In this document: in pieces, positions 27,061-34,412 of the stretch
Layout of the letters: every line of letters starts with the position of its first letter
How positions within the stretch are numbered: the first letter of the stretch is position 1
Assembly: GCA_947632625.1 (NCBI GenBank)
Contig: CANRPZ010000003.1
Span: 1-34,412 of the forward strand
Reading direction: 5' to 3'
DNA: 34,412 nt
Source of the DNA: an uncultured Bacilli bacterium
GTDB lineage: Bacteria > Bacillota_I > Bacilli_A > RF39 > UBA660
The notes under the pieces: model-generated
The model's input: the letters and a program-made list of their open reading frames with translations, nothing else
Told to the model about the DNA's origin: nothing
Databases searched by the model: none
Made by a program: the position numbers and the translations under genes

Positions 27061-28095
27061 ATGAAAAAAAATTTGCCAAATCTTTTGACTCTTTCTCGAA
27101 TATTAGCTATTCCTTTAATTCTTTATTTTGGAATAAAAGGGCAATTTGTATGGTTGATTATTTGGGGGTCTTTGATTGCCTTAACGGATTATTTAGATGG
27201 AAAATTAGCAAGAAAGTGGCATGCAACAAGTAAACTAGGTGCCAAATTAGATGCTGTTGGAGATAAATGCTTTGCTTTTTCTTTACTTGCTATACTAATC
27301 TATTATACTCATAGTTTTTTTTATGTACTGGTTTTAGAAGGTTTAATTGCCTTATTTAATATATACGTTTTTTTAAAGTACAACGTTGTTCAATCTTTAA
27401 TTGTAGGAAAAATCAAAACTTGGATTATTTTTAGTACGATTTTAATTGGTTTTTTAAATTTATTAATCGATAATAAGCTTCCTATTTCTTTGTTTGTTTT
27501 TATTGCGGTTTTATTTCAAATTGTAAGTTTAATACAATATATACATGCTTATGTTTTATTAAAAAAACAAAAGAATAGTGAAAAACTTTTAAATCAAGAA
27601 TATATCGAAATCGTAAGCCCAATATTAAAAAGTGAAGAATTTTTAAAAAGAAAACATTTTTCACACCATTACAATGAAAGTGTTTACGATCATGTTTTAA
27701 GAGTTTCATACGATTGTTATAAAATTGGTAAAAAATTAAAATGGGATTATAAAGCCTTGGCCATTGCTGGTTTGTTACATGATTTTTATGAGAAACCTTG
27801 GCAAGAGGATTTTTTAAAGAAACCTTTCTTTCAAAAACATGGTTTTACCCATGCAGAGAATGCGAGATGTAATGCCTTGAAATATTTTCCAGATTTAATG
27901 AATGAAAAAATAGAAAGTATGATCAAAACTCATATGTTTCCGTTAAATATAGCTTTACCAAAATATAAAGAAAGTTGGTTATTAACATTTGTGGATAAAG
28001 TAAATTCTATTGACTTTCTATTTCATCCTACTTTGATGATGCCGCGTATACGAAAAAAAAAATTAAAACAAAAAGATACAGAGAATAAGAAATAA
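27061..28095 (+). CDS. CDP-alcohol phosphatidyltransferase (PgsA-like) fused to a C-terminal HD-domain hydrolase
   Basis: CDP-OH-P motif DYLDGKLARKWHATSKLGAKLDAVGD; C-terminal half YDHVLRVSYDCYKIGKKL...AGLLHDFYEKPW...LLTFVDKVNS matches H...HD...D. Confidence 0.88.
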   Translation: MKKNLPNLLTLSRILAIPLILYFGIKGQFVWLIIWGSLIALTDYLDGKLARKWHATSKLGAKLDAVGDKCFAFSLLAILIYYTHSFFYVLVLEGLIALFNIYVFLKYNVVQSLIVGKIKTWIIFSTILIGFLNLLIDNKLPISLFVFIAVLFQIVSLIQYIHAYVLLKKQKNSEKLLNQEYIEIVSPILKSEEFLKRKHFSHHYNESVYDHVLRVSYDCYKIGKKLKWDYKALAIAGLLHDFYEKPWQEDFLKKPFFQKHGFTHAENARCNALKYFPDLMNEKIESMIKTHMFPLNIALPKYKESWLLTFVDKVNSIDFLFHPTLMMPRIRKKKLKQKDTENKK

Positions 28096-28119
28096 TTTCT
28101 TTCAACCCATGCTAATTTT

Positions 28120-28128
28120 TGCTATAAT
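28120..28128 (+). promoter_or_regulatory. Extended -10 promoter TGCTATAAT upstream of dnaE
   Basis: TTTTTGCTATAAT, upstream of RBS GGGGGAGGG and ATG 28157. Confidence 0.55.
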
Positions 28129-28156
28129 AAAATTAGAATCATGGGGGAGGGATTAT

Positions 28157-31060
28157 ATGTATATACCATTAAAGATTACGACTGATTATAGTTTACTTAA
28201 AAGTACGATACAAATAGATGAATTAATCAGTTTTTTAAAGCAAAAAGAAATTCCTGCCTGTGGAATTGTGGATGAAAATCTATATGGGGTTATGGAATTC
28301 TATAATAAATGTATCTTGAATCATATAAAACCTATTATTGGGCTAGATATTTTAATTAATGAGAAACATTTTTATTTATACCCGACAAATTATCAAGGGT
28401 ACCAAAACTTATTAAAAATACATACGATTAAAACCGAAAGAGATTTAAGTTTTTTAGATTTAGAAATTTATAAAGCCAATTTAATTCTGGTTATTCCATA
28501 TGATTCATTATCTTTCTATAATGAATTGGCTAAAATTTTTTCGAATGCTTATGTAAGTTACCAAAATGAGTATGAAAAAACAAATGCCTTACTAAAAACT
28601 AAAAATATTGTGTATTTAAATGATATTCGTTCTTTAAAAAAGGAAGATACCCTTTATTTGGATTATTTAAATATGATCCGTTTCGATTGTAAAGTAAATG
28701 AATACCAAAAAGAAAATTATGAAAAGAACTATTATAGAGAAGAAATTGCTGCTAAAGATGGCGAAACAACTATCCAATTTGCAAATTGCATTCAAATTGA
28801 AATTCCAAAACATGAAAATTATATTCCAAAGTATAATTCTAAAATAGAAGATTCCTTTTTGTATTTAAAGAATCTAGCTTTAAAAGGTTTACAAAAACGT
28901 TTAAATGGTACAATTCCTAAAACCTATTTCGAAAGACTTAATTATGAATTAGACGTAATTCATAAAATGGGTTTTTCGGATTACATTTTAATTGTTTACG
29001 ATTATGTACTTTTTGCTAAAAAAGAGCATATTTTTGTTGGACCTGGTAGAGGAAGCGCCGCAGGGTCTTTGGTTTGCTATACACTAGGAATTACCGATAT
29101 TGATCCTTTACAATATAATTTGTTGTTTGAAAGATTTTTAAATCCTGAACGTATAACCATGCCCGATATTGATATCGATTTTGATAATACTAGACGAATA
29201 GAGGTTATTTCTTATATACGAAATCGTTATGGAAATGAAAAAGTTGCTTCTATTCTTACTTTTGCAACTTTAAAAAGTAAATTGGTTTTAAGAGAGATTG
29301 CTCGCATTTTAGATTATAATGATCGAGATTTTTCTTCTTTTATGAATGAAATAAATTCTAACTTAAATTTATATGAGAATTTAAAAAATGGCAAAATAAA
29401 AAATAGACTTGAAAAAAATAAAACATTGCAAAAAATATATAAAATTGCCTTAAGACTAGAAGGACTTAAAAAAAATATTTCCACTCATGCCGCAGGGGTG
29501 GTCATTTCTAAAGTAAATTTAGATGATGTTATTCCTATTGTAAAACAAAATGATACGATTTTAACAGGAATTACAATGGAATATTTAGAAGAACTTGGAT
29601 TATTAAAAATGGATTTGCTGGCGATTAAAAATTTAACCATTATTTCCAATATTTTGAATTTGATAAAAAAGGATAAAAAAGAAGAGGTGGATTTAAATAA
29701 AATTGATTTAAATGATTCACAAGTTTTAGCGGTTTTTGCGAGTGGAGATACAACAGGAATATTTCAATTTGAAAGTAATGGTATCCGTAATTTTTTACAA
29801 AAATTAAAACCTTCTTGTTTTAATGATTTAGTTGCTACTATTGCTTTGTATCGTCCAGGCCCAATGGATAATTTAAATACTTTTGTAAAAAGAAAAGAAG
29901 GTAGGGAAGCCATTACTTATTTGCTTCCTGTATTAAAGCCTATTTTAGAAGAAACTTATGGCATTATTGTTTATCAAGAACAAGTAATGCAAATTTTAGT
30001 GACGGTTGCGAATTATAGTTATGCTGAAGCAGATATTATAAGAAGAGCCATGAGCAAGAAGAAAAAAGAGATCATTGAAAATGAACGAGAAAAGTTTGTT
30101 AATCAAGCGTTAAAAAATGGCTATGAAGAAAAAAAAGTCAACGAGCTTTACGATTTAATATTAAAGTTTGCGGGGTATGGATTTAATAAATCGCATTCCG
30201 TTTCTTATGCATTAATTGGATATCAAATGGCTTATTTAAAGGTAAAATATAAAAATTATTTTTTAACCAATCTTTTAAATATGAGTATTGGTAGTGAAAT
30301 AAAAACGAAAGAATACTTAAATGAAGCCAAAAGCCATGGACTAAATCTTGTTCATCCCTCTGTAAATTTAAGTTTAAGTACCTATTTTATTCAAAACAAT
30401 TCTTTATATTTACCCTTATCCATTATAAAGGGGCTTAATACAACTACAATCGATTGTATAATTGAAGAAAGACAAAAAAATGGTGTATATAAAGACTTTA
30501 CTGATTTTGTTACTCGTACCCTTGATAAATTTGTAAATGAACGTATTTTAGAAATTTTAATTCATGCCGAAGCCTTAAAGGAATTTGGCAATATTACTAC
30601 TTTAAGAGAAAATCTGCCTACCGTCTTAAATTACGCCGAACTTGCCAAAGATGTGGATTCGCCTTTACTTTTAAAACCAATATTAAAAGAATACGAAGAA
30701 AATGAAAATAAAAATAAATTGGAATTGGAAAGCTATGGATTTTATATAACGAACCATCCAACTAGTATTTATAATGATGCGAATATAACAAAATTAAATA
30801 CGATACAAAAATATTTTGACAAATATATTAAAACCGTGGTATTAATAGAGAGTATAAGGAAAACAAAAACTAAAAATAATGAGGATATGGCTTTTATTGA
30901 GGCAAGTGATGAAACAGAAAGTGGCCTATTTGTTGTTTTTGCTAAACAAATAAAATTATTAGATGAAATAAAAGTTAAAGATATTGTTTTAATTAATGGA
31001 AGAGTAACAAAACGATATGATAAATATCAGATCAATGTAAACAATATGATAAAAAAATAA
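28157..31060 (+). CDS. dnaE: DNA polymerase III subunit alpha, DnaE-type
   Basis: MYIPLKITTDYSLLKST..., GPGRGSAAGSLVCYTLGITDIDPL, PDIDIDFDNTRR, YRPGPMDN, FNKSHSVSYALIGYQMAYLK. Start moved from 28109 to ATG 28157 (strong RBS). Confidence 0.95.
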   Translation: MYIPLKITTDYSLLKSTIQIDELISFLKQKEIPACGIVDENLYGVMEFYNKCILNHIKPIIGLDILINEKHFYLYPTNYQGYQNLLKIHTIKTERDLSFLDLEIYKANLILVIPYDSLSFYNELAKIFSNAYVSYQNEYEKTNALLKTKNIVYLNDIRSLKKEDTLYLDYLNMIRFDCKVNEYQKENYEKNYYREEIAAKDGETTIQFANCIQIEIPKHENYIPKYNSKIEDSFLYLKNLALKGLQKRLNGTIPKTYFERLNYELDVIHKMGFSDYILIVYDYVLFAKKEHIFVGPGRGSAAGSLVCYTLGITDIDPLQYNLLFERFLNPERITMPDIDIDFDNTRRIEVISYIRNRYGNEKVASILTFATLKSKLVLREIARILDYNDRDFSSFMNEINSNLNLYENLKNGKIKNRLEKNKTLQKIYKIALRLEGLKKNISTHAAGVVISKVNLDDVIPIVKQNDTILTGITMEYLEELGLLKMDLLAIKNLTIISNILNLIKKDKKEEVDLNKIDLNDSQVLAVFASGDTTGIFQFESNGIRNFLQKLKPSCFNDLVATIALYRPGPMDNLNTFVKRKEGREAITYLLPVLKPILEETYGIIVYQEQVMQILVTVANYSYAEADIIRRAMSKKKKEIIENEREKFVNQALKNGYEEKKVNELYDLILKFAGYGFNKSHSVSYALIGYQMAYLKVKYKNYFLTNLLNMSIGSEIKTKEYLNEAKSHGLNLVHPSVNLSLSTYFIQNNSLYLPLSIIKGLNTTTIDCIIEERQKNGVYKDFTDFVTRTLDKFVNERILEILIHAEALKEFGNITTLRENLPTVLNYAELAKDVDSPLLLKPILKEYEENENKNKLELESYGFYITNHPTSIYNDANITKLNTIQKYFDKYIKTVVLIESIRKTKTKNNEDMAFIEASDETESGLFVVFAKQIKLLDEIKVKDIVLINGRVTKRYDKYQINVNNMIKK

Positions 31061-31074
31061 AGGAGTCGTAAAAA

Positions 31075-34000
31075 ATGGAAGAAGAATTAGAACGTTTTTT
31101 TAAAAGTATTCATTTTGAAGCAAAGGATACGGATTTTCAAAAGGCCTATGTAAAAAAAGTTATCTATTTAAAACAAAAAGATGTTTTTGAAATTTATTTA
31201 CATTTAGAAAAAGTCCTACCAATTTCTACAGCAAAAGCCTTATTTGAAGCTGCTAAAAATAAAATAAATCAAGTAAAAGATTGTGTTATTTATTTAGAAT
31301 ATGAAAAAGTTTGTAATGAGGATGTTTTGTTATACTTAAAAGATATTTTAAAAGATCTTACTAAAAAAAGACCTTCTTTGGTTAATTTATGTGATTCTTT
31401 GATTTCTATTGAAGATGAAATTATTACCATTGATGTCTCTACTAAATTAGAAGAACAAGAGGTTAAAAAAGAGGGTAAGAATATTACTACAAAACTTTTT
31501 CTATATGGTTTAGGAGAATTTGAATTAACGAGTAAGGTAAATGAAGAGTTAAATAAAGAATTAAATGATGAGATAAAAAAGGATTTAGTAAAAGAAATTC
31601 CTAATGAATTACCAATTAGTAAAGAGATAAATACAGCACTATCAATTGAAGGGGAAATAAGTTCTATTTCTAATATTTTAGGGGATATGAAAAACGTTAT
31701 TGTAGAAGCTTATGTGTTTGGTATAGATTCTATGGAACATGAAAAAATTAATATTATTACTCTAAAAATAAGTGATAAAACCAATAGTTTACTTGCCAAA
31801 CTATTTAAAAAAGATAAAAATGAATATAAAAATGCTTTAAAAGATTTTAAAATTGGAAATTGGTATCGTATTCAAGGAAAAGTAGAATTTGATACGTTTA
31901 GTAAAGATTTAGTTTTATCCATTCGCCGTTATGAACAAATAGAATCTAAAGATAATGTAATAAGGGAACAAACAGATACTCCTAGAGTAGAATTACATAC
32001 GCATACGATGATGAGTGCTATGGATGGGGTAATCGATGCCAAGACTCTTGTAAAACATGCTATTAAAATTGGTCAAAAAGCCGTTGCTGTAACGGACCAT
32101 AACTGTGTTCAAGCTTTTCCAGATCTTTATCATGCTGTTTGTGATGCGAATAAAGGTAAAGAGGAAAGTGAGCATTTTAAAGTTCTATATGGAGCTGAAA
32201 TGAATGTTGTAAATGATGATGTGGACATTATTTTTAATAATCGTACCTATAATCTATTAGAAGATACTTATGTCGTATTTGATACCGAAACGACTGGTTT
32301 TTATGCTGGAAGCGACCAAATGATTGAAATTGGTGCAGTCAAAATTAAAAATGGTAAAATTATTGATCGATTTGATGAACTTATTGATCCAAAAAGACCG
32401 ATTCCTAAAAAAATTACGGAACTTACCTTTATAACGGATGAAATGGTAAGTGGTAAAGATACCGAAGAAAATGTTACAAAAAGATTTTTAGAGTGGGCCC
32501 AAGATTTTCCTATGGTTGCACACAATGCAAAATTTGATATTTCTTTTATGCGCGCGGCTTGTAATAAGTATAATTTAGGTGAATTTGATAAAACCGTTTT
32601 AGATACGATGAGTATGGCTCGTATGTTACATCCCGAATGGCCAAATCATAAACTCCAAACGCTAACAAAAAGGCTAGATATTCCATGGGATGAGGAAAAA
32701 CACCATCGAGCTGATTATGATGCCGAAGGAACGGCTTTAGCTTTTTATAAAATGGCTAAAACTTTCTATGATCAAAATATAAGTACAACAGATGATATTT
32801 TAGCTAATATTGATATGGAATCTTTAGTACGTTTTGCTTATCCTTTTCATGCGACAATGATTGCGCAAGATAGAGAAGGTTTAAAAAATTTATTTAAAAT
32901 TATTTCTATTGCCAATACCAAATATTTATATAAAAATGAACAACCAAAGATTCCAAGAAAGGAAATCGAAAAATTACGTAAAGGCTTGTTTATTGGTTCC
33001 GGTTGTATTAATGGAGAGATTTTTGAAAAAGCTGGAAGCAAAGAAGATGAAGAACTTGTAAACATGATGAGTTTTTATGATTATATTGAGGTTCAACCGA
33101 TTAGTGCTTTTTCGCATTTAATTGGTGCAGGAGCTAAATTTCAAACAACCACGCAAGCCGAAGAATATTTAAAACGTATTATTAGGGTTGCTAAAGAAGC
33201 AGGAAAACCAGTTGTTGCAACGGGTGATGTACACAACTTAACAAAAGAAGATAAAATCTATCGAGAAATTATTATTAATCAAAAATTTAACGGAAAACTC
33301 CATCCTTTAAAAAGAAAAGGATTGGAAATCCCTAATCAATATTTGAAAACAACGGAAGAAATGCTTGAAGATTTTAAATTTTTAAGTGATGAAGAAGCTT
33401 ATGAAATCGTAGTTGAAAATCCCAACAAAATTGCTAGTCAAGTGGAAGAAATTGAGGTAATTATCGATACACCAAATCCATTCGCTCCTAGAATTGAACA
33501 TTCAGTGGAAACGATGATCGAGCTTGTATATGAAAAGGCCGATTTGTTGTATGGTAATCCTTTACCTATTAATATAGAAGAGCGACTTGCAAAAGAACTT
33601 TATGGGGATGCTTTAATCAAAGCTTGTAAAACAGAAAAAGAAGAGGAAAAAGAAGCCTATGCCCTTGTTCATGAAACTATTTTAAAAGGAAAAGAAGCCG
33701 TTAAAGATATGGTAAAAAAACATTTAGAAGAAGAGGGTACAGAGGAAGAATTAGATAAAATGGCATATAAAAAGCTAGGTGGTATTATTGGAGCAAATTA
33801 TGACGTTATTTATTTGATTGCTCAAAAATTGGTGAAACACTCAAATGATGAAGGCTTTTTAGTCGGTTCTCGAGGATCCGTCGGTTCTAGTTTCGTTGCC
33901 AATATGATGGGAATTACAGAGGTGAATAGTCTCCCAGCTCATTATCGTTGTCCTAAATGTAAATTAAGTATTTTTAATGATGAAGATGGGACATCTCTTG

Positions 34001-34412
34001 GGGTTAAATATTCTTGTGGTTTTGATTTGCCGGATAAAAAGTGTCCTAATTGCGGATCTAAAATGGATAAAGATGGCCATGATATTCCATTTGAAACATT
34101 CCTTGGATTTAATGCCGATAAAGTTCCTGATATCGATTTAAATTTCTCTGATTTAAACCAAGCAAGTGCGCATGAATATACGAAAGTTTTGTTTGGTGTT
34201 GATAATGTGTATCGTGCCGGAACCATAGGTACAGTTGCAGATAAAACGGCTTTTGGTTATGTAAAAGGGTATTGTGAAGAAAAAGGTATTATCATGCGTA
34301 ATATTGAGGTTGAGCGTTTAGCTATTGGTTGTACTGGTTGTAAAAGAACGACTGGTCAACACCCAGGAGGAATTGTTGTTATTCCTGATTATATGGAGGT
34401 ATGTGATTTTAC
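31075..34412 (+). CDS. polC: DNA polymerase III PolC-type alpha subunit (3'-truncated by window edge)
   Basis: MEEELERFFKSIHFEAKD...; PHP motif VELHTHTMMSAMDGV, exonuclease YVVFDTETTGFYAGSDQMIEIGAVK, zinc-binding CPKCKLSIF...CPNCGSKM, TGQHPGG. Open to the end of the window, absent from the ORF track. Confidence 0.95.
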   Translation, partial: MEEELERFFKSIHFEAKDTDFQKAYVKKVIYLKQKDVFEIYLHLEKVLPISTAKALFEAAKNKINQVKDCVIYLEYEKVCNEDVLLYLKDILKDLTKKRPSLVNLCDSLISIEDEIITIDVSTKLEEQEVKKEGKNITTKLFLYGLGEFELTSKVNEELNKELNDEIKKDLVKEIPNELPISKEINTALSIEGEISSISNILGDMKNVIVEAYVFGIDSMEHEKINIITLKISDKTNSLLAKLFKKDKNEYKNALKDFKIGNWYRIQGKVEFDTFSKDLVLSIRRYEQIESKDNVIREQTDTPRVELHTHTMMSAMDGVIDAKTLVKHAIKIGQKAVAVTDHNCVQAFPDLYHAVCDANKGKEESEHFKVLYGAEMNVVNDDVDIIFNNRTYNLLEDTYVVFDTETTGFYAGSDQMIEIGAVKIKNGKIIDRFDELIDPKRPIPKKITELTFITDEMVSGKDTEENVTKRFLEWAQDFPMVAHNAKFDISFMRAACNKYNLGEFDKTVLDTMSMARMLHPEWPNHKLQTLTKRLDIPWDEEKHHRADYDAEGTALAFYKMAKTFYDQNISTTDDILANIDMESLVRFAYPFHATMIAQDREGLKNLFKIISIANTKYLYKNEQPKIPRKEIEKLRKGLFIGSGCINGEIFEKAGSKEDEELVNMMSFYDYIEVQPISAFSHLIGAGAKFQTTTQAEEYLKRIIRVAKEAGKPVVATGDVHNLTKEDKIYREIIINQKFNGKLHPLKRKGLEIPNQYLKTTEEMLEDFKFLSDEEAYEIVVENPNKIASQVEEIEVIIDTPNPFAPRIEHSVETMIELVYEKADLLYGNPLPINIEERLAKELYGDALIKACKTEKEEEKEAYALVHETILKGKEAVKDMVKKHLEEEGTEEELDKMAYKKLGGIIGANYDVIYLIAQKLVKHSNDEGFLVGSRGSVGSSFVANMMGITEVNSLPAHYRCPKCKLSIFNDEDGTSLGVKYSCGFDLPDKKCPNCGSKMDKDGHDIPFETFLGFNADKVPDIDLNFSDLNQASAHEYTKVLFGVDNVYRAGTIGTVADKTAFGYVKGYCEEKGIIMRNIEVERLAIGCTGCKRTTGQHPGGIVVIPDYMEVCDF

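Noticed and set aside
27000-27233. 77-aa plus-strand ORF
   Set aside because: Starts in a terminator and overlaps the phosphatidyltransferase gene in another frame.
1-34412. DGR reverse transcriptase, template repeat or accessory protein within the window
   Set aside because: No reverse transcriptase-like ORF and no second GC-rich copy of the 8661-8803 sequence was seen on either strand.
1-34412. CRISPR array, tRNA, rRNA, transposase
   Set aside because: No regularly spaced repeats, tRNA-like or rRNA-like sequence, or transposase motifs were recognised by eye; short RNA genes could be missed.

Overview
AT-rich Bacillota-like chromosomal segment using the standard bacterial code. TGA acts as a stop and RF2 is present, so this is not a UGA=Trp Mollicute. 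Gene order is mostly housekeeping and sporulation: a small accessory block at the left edge (5'-truncated KilA-N protein, SHOCT-like hypothetical, RibD_C reductase), prfB with a programmed +1 frameshift, tilS, ftsH, a surface-protein island, spoIVA, hup, cdsA, rseP, ftsA, ftsZ, spoIIGA, sigE, sigG, dut, ylmC/ymxH, lspA, rluD, a small membrane ORF, a rhomboid protease, an RNase J homolog, a CDP-alcohol phosphatidyltransferase-HD fusion, dnaE, and polC cut by the right edge. The most interesting locus is 6938-8803. It encodes a membrane-anchored surface protein whose only good start codon (ATG 6994) is out of frame with the body because of a 10-G homopolymer (7036-7045), suggesting slipped-strand ON/OFF switching. 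Its 3' end (about 8661-8803) is abruptly GC-rich (80/143) and adenine-depleted (12/143) and encodes a PWFLRGG...FRLALAF C-terminus, as expected for the variable repeat of a diversity-generating retroelement (DGR). No reverse transcriptase or template repeat is visible in the window, so it would have to be diversified in trans. Other notable items: a sigG leader whose stem-loop sequesters the ribosome-binding site and overlaps a sigma-F/G-like promoter; a sortase B with a large N-terminal cytosolic domain next to a divergent NPQTG substrate; an RNase J homolog with degenerate metal-binding motifs; a phosphatidyltransferase-HD fusion; and a hairpin between Shine-Dalgarno and start codon in prfB. 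All calls are from reading the sequence; no database search was run.
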